From positions 25,307 to 89,306 of the forward strand of contig NZ_AKXQ01000018.1 in assembly GCF_000276805.1 (NCBI RefSeq): DNA of 64,000 bases, in the 5' to 3' direction. Shown here one piece after another: positions 51,745-62,963 of the stretch (positions are counted from its first letter, which is position 1; each line of letters begins with the position of its first letter). The notes beneath the pieces are model-generated. The model had not been told where the DNA came from, did no database searches, and was given only the letters and a program-made list of their open reading frames with translations. A program made the translations under genes and the position numbers. The DNA is from Moritella dasanensis ArB 0140 (GTDB lineage Bacteria > Pseudomonadota > Gammaproteobacteria > Enterobacterales > Moritellaceae).

Positions 51745-52650
51745 TTATTTGGCTGTCGCGATACGACGCTTGTTACGCCAGTTGATTTGTTGGATCACAA
51801 GCCCGACGATAATCGTTACTAAACCGACAAAGGTGGAAGGATGGATCTCTTCACCGACGATCGCGCTGAGTAGAAATAGTGAAATAAACGGCGAAATGAA
51901 AATAAGGTTACTGACCTGTGCGGTATTAGTGGCTAATTTAATCGCCATTAACCACAAAACAAACGAAATACCCATTTCAAATAAACCGATATACACCGCC
52001 CCTAAAACACCTTCTACAGAACTAAAATCAAAATCAGCCAACACCGCGGTTGCGACTAAAGTAAACGGTAAACTTAATAAAAATCCCAGTAATAAGCTAA
52101 TAATTGGGTCATTGTTGTTCTTGGCATTGATGATCCAGTAACTGGCCCAAATAATGGTACTCAACAGTGCCAACATAACCCCAAGTGGGCTCTCAAAGTT
52201 AAGTCCGAGTAGATCACCCTTAGTGGCAATGATTAGCGCCCCCGTATAGCTGAATAAAATAGCTATCCAGTCTTTTTTACGGATCTTGTGTCCTAAAAAT
52301 GGCACGGATAATAGTGTTAAGGTGATCGCCCATGTGTAGTTTAATGCCTGTGCTTGTGAGGCCGGCAATAAGTCATAAGCTTTAAATAATACCAGGTAAT
52401 ACAGAAACGGATTAATTACGCCTAGCGTTAAATAAAATAGCGGCTGTTTAACAAAGTATTGTTTAAGTAGGTGTAATTTTTTTTGTTGAAAGGCTATACC
52501 GGTAAGTAACACAATACTGGTGAGTGAGGCAATCAAGACCATTTGAATCGGTTCGAAATGACTAAGCGTAATTTTAAATGCAGAGGCCACGGTGGACCAG
52601 AGTAAGACGGTTATCAAACCGAACAGCATGGCTTTCTTTTGATTTTTCAT
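51745..52650 (-). CDS. EamA/DMT family transporter
   Basis: The 301-residue membrane protein has ten predicted helices and two EamA repeats: LITVLLWSTVASAFKITL in the first and GVLGAVYIGLFEMGISFVLW in the second. The segment LLPASQAQALNYTWAI is common in this family. It differs clearly from the DMT protein at 37795 and is not a recent duplicate. I set the start at ATG 52650; the open frame begins with TTG at 52659. The substrate is unknown. No neighbour on the same strand is close enough to suggest an operon. Confidence 0.85.
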   Translation of the reverse strand: MKNQKKAMLFGLITVLLWSTVASAFKITLSHFEPIQMVLIASLTSIVLLTGIAFQQKKLHLLKQYFVKQPLFYLTLGVINPFLYYLVLFKAYDLLPASQAQALNYTWAITLTLLSVPFLGHKIRKKDWIAILFSYTGALIIATKGDLLGLNFESPLGVMLALLSTIIWASYWIINAKNNNDPIISLLLGFLLSLPFTLVATAVLADFDFSSVEGVLGAVYIGLFEMGISFVLWLMAIKLATNTAQVSNLIFISPFISLFLLSAIVGEEIHPSTFVGLVTIIVGLVIQQINWRNKRRIATAK

Positions 52651-52827
52651 GGGTACCAATTGTGAGGGGGAAGGTAAATACGTGTTAGCAGTGTAATCGG
52701 CAAATTTATTCAGATCTAGTGTTTCATGCGGGATAACTGATATTCAAATAATGAAGCAGTGGCTTAAAGCGATAACATACGTTTAAGTCACTACTTCGTT
52801 TACTGTAATAATGTTAAAATACCGAGG

Positions 52828-54852
52828 TTAGAAAGCGTATTCCTCGGCAACTTCGGTTAATTTATCTGCCACGGTTAATAAGTTATGGGCTGATTGTGTA
52901 GCCCCTGTAGCGACAGTGCGTGCAGAGTCTGCTCCCGCTGATACATTACTGACATTACGTTCAATTTCTGCTGCAGCAAGGCTTTGTTCTTCAATTGCGC
53001 TCGCAATCTGGTCGTTGATCGCCACTATTTTATCGACGGACAAGGTGATTGCTTCAAACGTATTCGAGGCTTCCTTCGCTTGCATGACGCCCATGTTGGC
53101 TTGTTCTCTGCCGACGGCCATTACTTTTACAGATTCTTTAGCGCCAGCCTGAACTCGTTCAATCATCACTTGGATCTCATTCGTTGATTGTTGAGTTCGG
53201 CTTGCCAGCGTTCTGACTTCATCGGCGACGACAGCAAAACCTCGGCCTTGCTCTCCGGCTCTGGCTGCTTCAATCGCGGCATTGAGTGCTAACAAGTTGG
53301 TTTGATCGGCAATACTTCTAATCACTTCGACAACACCACCAATATCGGCGCAATGATTTTCCAGTTTTTGAATGGTCGCGCTCGATGTTTCAACTTCAGA
53401 CGCAATGGCATTAATGGCGATAATAGTCTGATCAACCACTTGTTTACCCTCTAATACCGCTCGCTCTGCATCATGGGTCGCACCTGTCGCATCATTGGCG
53501 TTAGCGGCCATATCTGTTGATGTTGCGGCCATGAGTTTAATCGCAGCTGCAATCTGGTGGGTTTCTGTTTGTTGTGCGGTGATGGTTGTCTCCGCTGAAT
53601 TGGTCTTATCTTTAATGTCTTGCACCGAACTATGCACATCAACTGCACTGCTGTTGAGTTGTTTGACTAACGTACGCATGCCATCAATGGTGCTATTGAA
53701 GTGCTGGGCAATAATAGCCAGTTCGTCACTACTCACGATTTTCACGTTTTCGGATAGGTCACCGTTAGAGACATTTTGTGCCACACGGCTAATACTACGA
53801 ATTGTTTCTGTCAGTGAGATATAAATACTTAATAAGATCACCACACAAACTACGAATAAGATAATGAGAATGGTATAGAAAATATTAAGTTCGTTATTTT
53901 TTTCACTCAATCTAACCGTTATTTCATTACCTAGAGTATTAAAGGCAACTTGATACAAAGTGTCGATTTTCAGTTGTAACTCGTCACCCAAACGATAAAG
54001 CGTATTAGGGTCAATTTTGATCTCGGCGGATACGGTGTTAATTAACTGACGGTCAAGTAAATCTTCGAGCGTCGCCATGGTTTTTTTGATCTGATTTAGT
54101 GGGGTAATTAAAATAGCATTATAACTTGGGTTGATGGCGACGAGTGCTTGTACATCATTATCCGTAGCTGAAAAAATAATGCTAAGTTGATCGATTCGGC
54201 GACTTAAATCATCAAAACTAGTGGCTGTGAAAACTGCAAATGCAGCTGTTTCAGCGGCTTTGTCTGTCACTTGATAAGTAGAATCGAGCAGTCTTGGCAG
54301 TTGGCTTTGCGTTAAATTAACGAGGTAATAACTACTGAGGTGCGAATCAAATAATAATTTACTTTCACTGTTGATCTCACGGGTACCCATACGCAGGTTT
54401 TCTAACATTAAATCGATAGCGTAAAAGATTTCTTCTGGTAATAAAAAATCACTGTCAGCTTTTAATTGTAGCCAATCGGCGGTTATTTTATCAAATGCAG
54501 ATAGTTGTAGCCCTGTCGCAGCAGTGTAATTGCGGTAATACTGATTAAAGGTATTCTCTGCAAGTGATTGCGCTTGTTCTATCTTGTCATCTCCAGGCTC
54601 AAGTTCTGCGACTTCTAGACTTAATAAATGACGATATTCAATTAGCTTATTAGCGACTTCAGGCAGGGCTTGTAATAATTGATAACCTTGTAGTTCAGAT
54701 TCTGCGAAGGCGATATCTTTTTGTGTTTGCGAGATAATTGTAAATGAAAAAAATACAATCGGTGTAGCCAGTAATAAGATCAATAAGCCAAACTTTTTTT
54801 GAAATGATAGTCGGCTAATCAGGTAGGTGATCGGCTGCAATAATGTGCCCAT
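52828..54852 (-). CDS. Methyl-accepting chemotaxis protein
   Basis: The 674-residue receptor has transmembrane helices at about 18-40 and 322-345. A periplasmic helical sensor of about 280 residues lies between them, larger than the usual four-helix bundle, and I cannot name its ligand class. HAMP follows (about 346-400). The signalling domain has the conserved hairpin tip with [34 protein letters not shown] (split here as two known motifs) near 510-545. No NWETF-type pentapeptide is at the C-terminus, which ends [14 protein letters not shown] precedes the ATG. No che genes are nearby. Confidence 0.93.
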   Translation of the reverse strand: MGTLLQPITYLISRLSFQKKFGLLILLLATPIVFFSFTIISQTQKDIAFAESELQGYQLLQALPEVANKLIEYRHLLSLEVAELEPGDDKIEQAQSLAENTFNQYYRNYTAATGLQLSAFDKITADWLQLKADSDFLLPEEIFYAIDLMLENLRMGTREINSESKLLFDSHLSSYYLVNLTQSQLPRLLDSTYQVTDKAAETAAFAVFTATSFDDLSRRIDQLSIIFSATDNDVQALVAINPSYNAILITPLNQIKKTMATLEDLLDRQLINTVSAEIKIDPNTLYRLGDELQLKIDTLYQVAFNTLGNEITVRLSEKNNELNIFYTILIILFVVCVVILLSIYISLTETIRSISRVAQNVSNGDLSENVKIVSSDELAIIAQHFNSTIDGMRTLVKQLNSSAVDVHSSVQDIKDKTNSAETTITAQQTETHQIAAAIKLMAATSTDMAANANDATGATHDAERAVLEGKQVVDQTIIAINAIASEVETSSATIQKLENHCADIGGVVEVIRSIADQTNLLALNAAIEAARAGEQGRGFAVVADEVRTLASRTQQSTNEIQVMIERVQAGAKESVKVMAVGREQANMGVMQAKEASNTFEAITLSVDKIVAINDQIASAIEEQSLAAAEIERNVSNVSAGADSARTVATGATQSAHNLLTVADKLTEVAEEYAF

Positions 54853-55049
54853 AAAAATATCCTTATCAATATGGTGAGGTGTTGTTAGCCTGCGAAGTAT
54901 GGTTGATTGGCTAATGCCAAAGCATGGACAATATAGCTAGTTGTTGAATGAATGTTAAGTATTTTGTGTGCGGATTTAACAAGAGATAAGTCGTTTCGTG
55001 ATCTATACAGCCAGATCGAGAGGGATTATTGAAATTAAAGAGGGAAATT

Positions 55050-55076
55050 GATGTGCACATGATTGCTGTGCACATC
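55050..55076 (-). terminator. Hairpin after gor
   Basis: GATGTGCACA and TGTGCACATC form a perfect 10-bp stem with a 7-base loop just after the gor stop. The T-tract on the minus strand is short (AATTTCCC), so termination may be incomplete. Confidence 0.6.
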
Positions 55077-55092
55077 AGAATAGACGCTCGGT

Positions 55093-56448
55093 TTAGCGCA
55101 TAGTAACAAACTCTTCCGAACCTGTTGGATGGATAGCGACAACACTATCGAAATCAGCTTTTGTTGCGCCCATTTTCATCGCGACACCAAAACCTTGGAT
55201 CATTTCGTCAACTGCAAAACCAATACCGTGTAGACCTACAACCGTTTCATTTTCACCAGCGCAAACCAGTTTCATTTTACAAGGTTGGCGGTTTGAAGTG
55301 ATTGCAGTGTACATAGCGGTAAAACCTGATTGGTATACTTTTACGTTTTCTTCGCCGTATTGCGCAATTGCTTCGGGTTCAGTTAACCCGATAGTACCAA
55401 TTGGCGGGTGGCTAAATACCACTGTTGGGATTAGTGTGTAATCCATTTTAGCCGTTGTTTTACCGTTAAACAGACGTTCAGATAATTGACGACCCGCTTT
55501 AACTGCAACAGGTGTTAGTTCAACGCCGCCTTCCATGATGTCACCAACACAGTAAATGCCATCAACATTGGTATTTTGGTATTCGTCGACTTTGATGTAA
55601 CCACGATCATTGGTTTCAACGCCAGTCGCTGCAAGATTAATCTTGTCGGTAGAAGGGTGACGACCAATAGCCCAGATTAGCGTATCAACATTTTTTGATT
55701 CGCCATTCTCAAGGTGTAGCGTAATCGAACCATCCGCTTCTTTGACGACTTCTTTTGGTACCGAATTAGTATGTAATGTTGGACCTTCGGTATTCATTAC
55801 ATCAACAAGCGTATCAATAACCATAGGGTCAAAACTACGTAGTGGAGATTCTTTACGAACAAATAGGTGTGTTTCAGACCCTAGGCCGTGTAATACACCC
55901 GCGAGTTCTACTGCAATGTAACCGGCACCGATAACGGCAACACGTTTTGGTTGTGTTGTTAATTCAAAGAAGCCATTAGAATCGATACCGTGTTCAGCAC
56001 CAGGTACATTCGGAATTGTTGGTGCGCCGCCAGTCGCGATTAGGATATGATCGGCCGTGTACGTTTCGCCATTAACACTGACTGTATTTTTGTCGACGAA
56101 AGTGGCAAAGCCTTTGATCACTGTAACCTTGTTATTGCCAAGTACATTGTCATAAGAAGTATGAATACGGCTAATATAGGCTTCACGCGCTGCGACTAAT
56201 TTACCCCAATCAAGGCCTTTGTTTTCTACATCAAAGCCATAGTCTTTTGCATAAAGGTGCATTGCTTCTGCGATTTGAGCGCCGTGCCACATTACTTTTT
56301 TCGGTACGCAACCAACATTAACACAAGTACCACCTAACGCATTCGCTTCGATGATGGCAACTTTTTTACCGTACATTGACGCTCTGTTTGCAGATGCAAT
56401 ACCGCCGCTACCACCACCAATGGCAATATAATCAAAATGCTGTGACAT
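55093..56448 (-). CDS. gor: Glutathione-disulfide reductase
   Basis: Gor regenerates glutathione with NADPH. The 451-residue protein starts [20 protein letters not shown] with the FAD-binding motif. The redox pair is C42 and C47 in [13 protein letters not shown]. The NADPH-site [17 protein letters not shown] and the C-terminal catalytic HPTGSEEF (H440, E445) are intact. ATG 56448 has AAGGAC 7 bases upstream. The frame is open to 56571, but the extra 41 residues have no counterpart in the family. It is divergent from prlC, as is common in gammaproteobacteria. Confidence 0.96.
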   Translation of the reverse strand: MSQHFDYIAIGGGSGGIASANRASMYGKKVAIIEANALGGTCVNVGCVPKKVMWHGAQIAEAMHLYAKDYGFDVENKGLDWGKLVAAREAYISRIHTSYDNVLGNNKVTVIKGFATFVDKNTVSVNGETYTADHILIATGGAPTIPNVPGAEHGIDSNGFFELTTQPKRVAVIGAGYIAVELAGVLHGLGSETHLFVRKESPLRSFDPMVIDTLVDVMNTEGPTLHTNSVPKEVVKEADGSITLHLENGESKNVDTLIWAIGRHPSTDKINLAATGVETNDRGYIKVDEYQNTNVDGIYCVGDIMEGGVELTPVAVKAGRQLSERLFNGKTTAKMDYTLIPTVVFSHPPIGTIGLTEPEAIAQYGEENVKVYQSGFTAMYTAITSNRQPCKMKLVCAGENETVVGLHGIGFAVDEMIQGFGVAMKMGATKADFDSVVAIHPTGSEEFVTMR

Positions 56449-56705
56449 ATTTATAGTCCTTAATTGAGAAGATGAACTTATTATATGACTAAGTTCATGG
56501 TCTTGTTTTGTAATAAAGTTAATTACACAGTTTAAACTGAATTGAGAGATATTATTAGTAGGTAAAGCCATTCACGACCATTACTTTTACCTATCAATAC
56601 TAAATCTAATACGCTAGGCGCGTGTCGATATTTACTCGCTATACTTGAAATTATCATTTTATAGCCGCATTAACTAATTAATATCATTATAAATAGGATG
56701 ACTCT

Positions 56706-58745
56706 ATGACTAACCCACTTTTGACTATGACAGGCTTACCCCCGTTCGCGAGTATTAAACCCGAGCATATCGTGCCAGCAGTAACACAAGCTATTGCTGA
56801 CTGTGAAGCGGTTATTGTTAACGTATTAGCCAATGACGATGTTGTCACTTGGGCTAACTTAGTTGCGCCTTTAGAAGAAAGTGATGATCGGTTAGGTCGT
56901 GTTTGGTCGCCTGTCGGCCACTTGAATGCGGTTGTGAGCAGTGACGAGCTGCGAGAAGCGCATGATGCTTGCTTACCATTATTGTCTGAATATTCAACTA
57001 AAGTTGGGCAGAATCAAGCGCTATTCTTAGCTTACCAACAATTACATGACAGCAGTGAATTTGCCACCTTATCGACCGCGCAACAAAAAGTGATCACCAA
57101 TGCACTGCGTGACTTTAGATTGTCCGGTATTGATTTGGTCAATGAAGATAAACAGCGTTATGGTGAAATATCGAAACGCATGTCAAAGCTGACATCAACA
57201 TTTAGTAACAATGTCATGGATGCAACGTTAGGTTGGCAGAAAGAGATCACCGACGAAGCATTACTTATCGGTTTACCTGAGTCTGCAAAAGCTGCCGCGA
57301 AAGCGACCGCAGAAAGTAAATCATTAACAGGTTACTTATTTACCTTAGACTTCCCAAGTTACTTACCTGTAATGATGTATTCTGAGAATAGAGAATTACG
57401 TCGTGAAGTTTATGAAGCATTCTGTACCCGTGCGTCTGATGTAGGCCCGAATGCTGGAAAGTGGGATAACTCAGCGGTAATGGATGAGATTATCGCATTG
57501 CGTCATGAACTTGCTGAATTACTTGGCTTTGCCCATTTTGCAGAAAAGTCATTAGCGACGAAAATGGCAGAGACGCCAGAGCAAGTGATTGAATTTTTAA
57601 CCGACCTTGCGGATAAATCAGTATCGCAAGCAGGTGTTGAACTCGCTGAAATTCAAGCATTCGCCAAAGATAACTTTATGGCGAAACAATTAGAAGCGTG
57701 GGATTTAACATTTTACGCTGAAAAATTGAAACAAGCGAAGTATACAATTTCGGATGAAGAGTTACGCCCATATTTCCCTGAAGATCGTGTCGTTAAAGGC
57801 ATGTTTGAAGTAGTTAAGCGTTTATTTGGCCTTAATATTATTGAAGAACTCGGTGCTGAGTCTTGGCATAAAGACGTACGCTTTTTTGAGATCTTCGATG
57901 AAGCAGGCGAGTTACGTGGTAGTTTTTATCTAGACCTGTATGCGCGTGAACATAAACGTGGCGGTGCTTGGATGAATGATTGTCTAACGCACCGCATTAA
58001 AGCGGATGGCGAACTGCAAAAACCAGTGGCTTATTTAACGTGTAATTTCAATAAACCGGTTGGCGATAAACCTGCGCTGTTTACCCATAATGAAGTGACG
58101 ACCTTGTTCCATGAATTTGGTCATGGCTTACACCACATGTTAACTAAAGTGATCCCTGCTGCGGTATCTGGTATTAACGGTGTGCCTTGGGATGCTGTTG
58201 AACTACCAAGTCAGTTTATGGAAAACTGGTGTTGGCAAGAAGAGGCATTGGCGTTTATTTCTGGCCATTATGAAACAGATGAACCATTAACGAAAGTGAT
58301 GTTAGATAAGTTATTAGCGGCTAAGAACTTTAACTCAGCAATGGGCATGTTACGTCAAATTGAATTTAGTTTATTCGATTTCCGTATGCACATGGAATAT
58401 AACCCTGCACAAGGTTCAAATATTCAATCAGTACTCAATTCGGTACGTGAGAAAGTGTCGGTATTACAGGCGCCAGCGTTTAATCGCTTCCAAAATGGCT
58501 TTTCACATATCTTTGCTGGTGGTTATGCGGCGGGTTATTATAGCTATAAATGGGCCGAAGTACTTTCAGCCGATGCATTCTCTCGTTTTGAAGAAGAGGG
58601 AATCTTTAATGCAGAAACAGGTCGTGACTTTATGAGTTGTGTACTTGAACGCGGTGGCAGTGATACACCAATGTCATTATTTGTGAAGTTCCGCGGGCGC
58701 AAACCAAGTACATACGCATTATTAAATCATTCAGGCATTAGCTAA
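56706..58745 (+). CDS. prlC: Oligopeptidase A
   Basis: PrlC is a cytoplasmic zinc metallopeptidase of family M3 that degrades signal peptides and short peptides. The 679-residue protein (E. coli 680) has the HEFGH zinc motif at 469-473, followed by the downstream Glu in ELPSQFMENW. LPPFASIKPEHIVPAV and the ending GRKPSTYALLNHSGI are typical. TAGGATGACTCT precedes the ATG. In enteric bacteria rsmJ follows immediately; here a signalling gene intervenes. Confidence 0.96.
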   Translation: MTNPLLTMTGLPPFASIKPEHIVPAVTQAIADCEAVIVNVLANDDVVTWANLVAPLEESDDRLGRVWSPVGHLNAVVSSDELREAHDACLPLLSEYSTKVGQNQALFLAYQQLHDSSEFATLSTAQQKVITNALRDFRLSGIDLVNEDKQRYGEISKRMSKLTSTFSNNVMDATLGWQKEITDEALLIGLPESAKAAAKATAESKSLTGYLFTLDFPSYLPVMMYSENRELRREVYEAFCTRASDVGPNAGKWDNSAVMDEIIALRHELAELLGFAHFAEKSLATKMAETPEQVIEFLTDLADKSVSQAGVELAEIQAFAKDNFMAKQLEAWDLTFYAEKLKQAKYTISDEELRPYFPEDRVVKGMFEVVKRLFGLNIIEELGAESWHKDVRFFEIFDEAGELRGSFYLDLYAREHKRGGAWMNDCLTHRIKADGELQKPVAYLTCNFNKPVGDKPALFTHNEVTTLFHEFGHGLHHMLTKVIPAAVSGINGVPWDAVELPSQFMENWCWQEEALAFISGHYETDEPLTKVMLDKLLAAKNFNSAMGMLRQIEFSLFDFRMHMEYNPAQGSNIQSVLNSVREKVSVLQAPAFNRFQNGFSHIFAGGYAAGYYSYKWAEVLSADAFSRFEEEGIFNAETGRDFMSCVLERGGSDTPMSLFVKFRGRKPSTYALLNHSGIS

Positions 58746-58810
58746 CACAATCGATAACTTGCTAGAACTGATAGGTTGTAGCGGTTATCGTTCGGTTTTG
58801 ATTTTAAAAT

Positions 58811-58858
58811 AGTGGTAAATTGTGTATTATCTTGGCGTGATATTTACCACTGTATTTT
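58811..58858 (+). terminator. Hairpin after prlC, possible terminator
   Basis: AGTGGTAAAT (58811-58820) and ATTTACCACT (58842-58851) are perfect complements across a 21-base loop. The tail GTATTTTTAG is modestly T-rich. Confidence 0.5.
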
Positions 58859-58959
58859 TAGTGCTAAAGTATTACTATAGTTCTAAATGAGCTGTAGTAA
58901 TAATTGAAAGGATATCAATATTCTGTAGCTAAACTAATCGAATTCGTGGACAAGGATGT

Positions 58960-61944
58960 ATGGTTAATACTCTTACGCTTAGTGATATAAACATTGATAC
59001 GACACAATTGTTAGACGCTCACTCTCTCGATCTATTTTTAACTAATCTAGCCAGTTTGCTACGTATTGATACCATTTATGTTGCGACTGTTTGCCCTCAA
59101 ACTTTTGACTTATCTATTTTATCTTGCTTACAACAAGGTGTTTTTGACGCTGATGTCGTTATCGATTTTAAATCCATGCCTTGCTTTGCTGCTTATCATC
59201 ACGGTTATGCGGAATATGAACAAGATCTAGCCTCTCGATTTCCTCAACAAGCGCAATTACAAACATGGCAAGCTGAAGCTTATTTAGGTATTCGTCTCAA
59301 TGATTCATGCGGAAAACCAATTGGTATATTATCTGCATTTTTCCCTCGTAAACTGTCTCAACATAAACTTGAATTAAACTTAATTCGTTTGGTTGCAGGC
59401 TTTTTAGAAAAAGAGATCCAACCTAAACAAGCGACTACCTTATCTATTGCTACTATAACGCCGGATATACCTGCAGGGTTGAGTGCGTATACAATGTGGT
59501 TGGAAGATAATATAGCTAAAGGTCGACTAAGTAGTTGGAGCTATTTTTTAGATCAAGATAGATTAGAATGTTCAGACTCAGCGGCGAGTATTATTGAAAC
59601 CACGAACGTCAAAGAAATTAATCAACTTGATGCCTTGTTAGCCCTCGTTGATAAAACCGATAAGCATAAGGTATTACGTGATTTCCAATCTGCAATTGTA
59701 TCTAATTCCACAGCGTCGGTTCGTAGTGTCTTTAATATTACGACGTTAGAAGGTAATGAAAAACGCATTCAAAGTGATATTTATCCTATCGTTGATGAAA
59801 CTGGTAAAGTATATCGTCTAGATTGCATCAGTAAGGATATGACAGCAGAAGAATTAACGAGAAAAAGAGCATCCGCACAAGAGCGTATTCTTGAAACTGT
59901 TTTAGCTACCACCCCTGTCGGATTAGTGAAATTGAATGCTAATCGCGAAATTAAATGGGTAAATAAACAAGCATGTAAGATGTTTGGTTATGAATTGGAC
60001 GATTTTCATCGCTTACGTGAGCAAGGCACATTAGATACTAGCAGCCTCAACTTATACTTTGATGAAGATAAAGAGCAGTTTGAAGAATACTATCAAGAAA
60101 TATATGCCAATAAGCGTAATAACTTTACCCTTAACGCACGCTATCGTCATCGTGATGGCAGTATTTTATGGACTAAATTAACAGTTACCGCGGTTAGAGA
60201 TGATGTTAATAAGATTCAGTATTTCATTAATACCATTCAAGACCTCACGGAAGAACAAGATAATAAACAACGTTTATCGATTATAGAAAGTGTCTACCGA
60301 CATAGCGCCGAGGGCATCATGCTATGTGATGCCAATGAAAAAATCATTGATGTAAATCCGGCGTTTGAAGCGATCACTGGTTATAGTGCAGAAGATGCCA
60401 TAGGGCGCACTCACGATCTATTACGTTCTGGCGTGCATGATGAACAATTTTATAATGCCATTTCTGAATCCTTGTTAAAAGATAATGAATGGAAGGGAAT
60501 TATTTGGAGTCGTGATCGTGCTGGCGATATATTTGCTCAGCAAGTCACGCTGTCGAGTATTAAAGAGCGCGGTAAACTTAAATATTTCTTTGCGGTCTTC
60601 AGTGATGTGACAGAAGAAAAGAAGACAGAACAACAAATTATCACTCAGTCTAATTTTGATCGTTTAACGGGTTTACCTAATCGCCAATACTTTAGTGCTG
60701 AAGTGCGCCAAGTTATCGACAAGTCAGCGACGAATGGTCAGAAGTTTGCGATTCTCTACATTGATATTGATGATTTTAAATCGGTAAATAACTCCGAAGA
60801 CTTTATGGCGGGAGATCGTCTGTTAATCGAAACGACGGAACGTTTAAAATACCGTAGTCGAGATAATGACTTTTTGGCTAGAATTGATGGTGATGAATTC
60901 GCATTTATCATTCCTGAAGTGGTCAATAAGCGGCAAGCAGAAGTATACGCAAAACAGTTACAAGGTGTGTTTGCACAAGCTTATAAACTGTCGAATCAAC
61001 AGCGCTATGTCACAGCATCAGTGGGTATTACTATGTATCCTGAAGATGGGGTATCTGTTGAAGCGTTAATGCAAAGTGCAGAACAAGCTATATTTGAAGC
61101 TAAACGTAAAGGTCGTAATCAATGCGTTACGTTTACACAAGACTTAAGTGATGCTGCCATTCTAAAACATCAAACTGTTGTTGAATTAGCAGAAGCAATA
61201 AAACGCGGTAGCTTAGATGTGTACTATCAACCTATCGTTGATAATATCACGGGTAAAGTGGACAAATTAGAAGCGCTAGTTCGTTGGCATCATCAGGAAC
61301 GAGGTTTTATTTCACCGGCCGAATTTATCCCGCTAGCAGAAGAAGGTGGACTGATTCAAGGTCTGGGTGAGTATGTATTAGATCAAGCATGCTGTGACCT
61401 GAAAATATTACATGAAGCTGGTTTCCCTTATATAGAAATGAGTATTAATCGTTCCAGCCTAGAGTTTAAGACCGTTGATATGCAAGCATCAGAATGGTTA
61501 AAAGTGATCTCTTCGCATAACCTGCCTTATGGCTCGATAACGATGGAGATAACGGAGAGCTTACTGATGGATATGGACGGCCAGTATATGCAACGTATTA
61601 ATGCGCTTAAGCAAGCTGGTGTTAAAATTGCGATTGATGATTTTGGGACGGGTTATTCATCCTTAAACTATTTACGTAGTTTACCTGCCGATATTGTTAA
61701 AATTGACCGTAGCTTTATTATTAATATTCCTGAGAACCAACAGGATAACTTACTGTTGGATGGTATTATTACGATCGTCCATAACTTGGGGATGAAAGTT
61801 GTCACCGAAGGTGTTGAAACGCAGGCTCAATTGAGCTATTTACAAGAGAAAAAGTGCGATTATACACAAGGTTTCTTATTATGCCGTCCTATACCACTGC
61901 ATGCGCTATTAGAGTTTATCACTCAAAATGAAAGCGTTTTTTAA
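58960..61944 (+). CDS. GAF-PAS-GGDEF-EAL cyclic-di-GMP signalling protein
   Basis: This 994-residue soluble protein starts with a GAF-like domain (about 10-150). Three PAS-like regions follow (about 175-300, 310-430, 435-560), then GGDEF (about 565-725) and EAL (about 735-985). The GGDEF signature reads DGDEF (643-647), and the substrate loop NNSEDFMAGD lacks the usual His, so cyclase activity is doubtful. EAL at 771-773, ITMEITESLLM, IDDFGTGYSSLNYL, KIDRSFI and EGVET are intact. It is probably a phosphodiesterase with a regulatory GGDEF domain. The start at 58960 has AAGGAT upstream. It lies between prlC and rsmJ. Confidence 0.9.
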   Translation: MVNTLTLSDINIDTTQLLDAHSLDLFLTNLASLLRIDTIYVATVCPQTFDLSILSCLQQGVFDADVVIDFKSMPCFAAYHHGYAEYEQDLASRFPQQAQLQTWQAEAYLGIRLNDSCGKPIGILSAFFPRKLSQHKLELNLIRLVAGFLEKEIQPKQATTLSIATITPDIPAGLSAYTMWLEDNIAKGRLSSWSYFLDQDRLECSDSAASIIETTNVKEINQLDALLALVDKTDKHKVLRDFQSAIVSNSTASVRSVFNITTLEGNEKRIQSDIYPIVDETGKVYRLDCISKDMTAEELTRKRASAQERILETVLATTPVGLVKLNANREIKWVNKQACKMFGYELDDFHRLREQGTLDTSSLNLYFDEDKEQFEEYYQEIYANKRNNFTLNARYRHRDGSILWTKLTVTAVRDDVNKIQYFINTIQDLTEEQDNKQRLSIIESVYRHSAEGIMLCDANEKIIDVNPAFEAITGYSAEDAIGRTHDLLRSGVHDEQFYNAISESLLKDNEWKGIIWSRDRAGDIFAQQVTLSSIKERGKLKYFFAVFSDVTEEKKTEQQIITQSNFDRLTGLPNRQYFSAEVRQVIDKSATNGQKFAILYIDIDDFKSVNNSEDFMAGDRLLIETTERLKYRSRDNDFLARIDGDEFAFIIPEVVNKRQAEVYAKQLQGVFAQAYKLSNQQRYVTASVGITMYPEDGVSVEALMQSAEQAIFEAKRKGRNQCVTFTQDLSDAAILKHQTVVELAEAIKRGSLDVYYQPIVDNITGKVDKLEALVRWHHQERGFISPAEFIPLAEEGGLIQGLGEYVLDQACCDLKILHEAGFPYIEMSINRSSLEFKTVDMQASEWLKVISSHNLPYGSITMEITESLLMDMDGQYMQRINALKQAGVKIAIDDFGTGYSSLNYLRSLPADIVKIDRSFIINIPENQQDNLLLDGIITIVHNLGMKVVTEGVETQAQLSYLQEKKCDYTQGFLLCRPIPLHALLEFITQNESVF

Positions 61945-62055
61945 ATAACATCGCTATCTTCATTTAATCATCAACTGAATTTAGGTGGTATTCGTATTTT
62001 TTGCTAATATAGGCACTCTAACTCGAATAATTAAACCTAACCTTATCAGGCTTAC

Positions 62056-62820
62056 ATGAACAGCATACAAATAATCACAACAGACTCACTTTTTTCTGAC
62101 CACATTGCGACACTTGCTAAACAGTGGGGATTCTCTCTTGAGCCTGTGGCTGATGCTCAATTTCAATTGCTATACTCTGATAAGGGACTTGAGCTATTTA
62201 AGCTTGATGAACCAAAATTAGGTGCTGTATATGTTGATTTTGCTGGTGGAGCTGTAAACCATCGCCGTAAATTCGGGGGAGGTAAAGGACAAGCGATTGC
62301 TAAAGCAGTAGGCTTAAAGTCTGGTGTTACACCGTCAGTACTTGATGGTACCGCTGGTTTAGGCCGAGATGCATTTGTGTTGGCATCTTTAGGTTGTAAT
62401 GTGACAATGTTGGAACGTTCACCTATTGTTGCGGCATTATTGGAAGACGGTCTAAAACGAGCCGAACAAGATGAAGAGATAGGTAGCTGGATTGCAACAC
62501 GATTAAAATTAGTATTTGCATCGAGCCTATCAGAGCTAGAAGTGTTAGGTATATCACCAGATGTGGTGTATCTCGACCCTATGTATCCACACAAGAAGAA
62601 ATCGGCGCTCGTGAAGAAAGAAATGCGGGTATTCCAATCATTAGTTGGCGCAGATCTGGATGCTGATGGTTTGTTTGAACCGGCAATGCGGGTAGCGACG
62701 AAGCGTGTCGTCGTTAAACGTCCTGATTATGCTGAATATATTGCCAATGCGGAACCTAGTATGGCAATTGAAACCAAGAAAAACCGTTTTGATGTTTATG
62801 TAAAACAGGCAATGAAGTAA
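62056..62820 (+). CDS. rsmJ: 16S rRNA (guanine(1516)-N(2))-methyltransferase RsmJ
   Basis: RsmJ methylates G1516 of 16S rRNA. The 254-residue protein has the family signature [20 protein letters not shown] near 62-81. The SAM-binding [18 protein letters not shown] follows near 96-113. The catalytic [18 protein letters not shown] near 175-192 is the DPMYP motif that defines this family (formerly YhiQ). CAGG precedes the ATG. Length is close to the 250 residues of E. coli. Confidence 0.95.
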   Translation: MNSIQIITTDSLFSDHIATLAKQWGFSLEPVADAQFQLLYSDKGLELFKLDEPKLGAVYVDFAGGAVNHRRKFGGGKGQAIAKAVGLKSGVTPSVLDGTAGLGRDAFVLASLGCNVTMLERSPIVAALLEDGLKRAEQDEEIGSWIATRLKLVFASSLSELEVLGISPDVVYLDPMYPHKKKSALVKKEMRVFQSLVGADLDADGLFEPAMRVATKRVVVKRPDYAEYIANAEPSMAIETKKNRFDVYVKQAMK

Positions 62821-62963
62821 CTAATTCGGTCTGTAGGATAGTCATTAATATCGAGTAGATATTTTATTTTAATATAATATCTGGAATCAGGCTCAAGGTT
62901 TTTAATATTTAACTGTGTTAATTTTGCGACCCACATGGGCCGAGCTATAGACGAGGGATAGTT

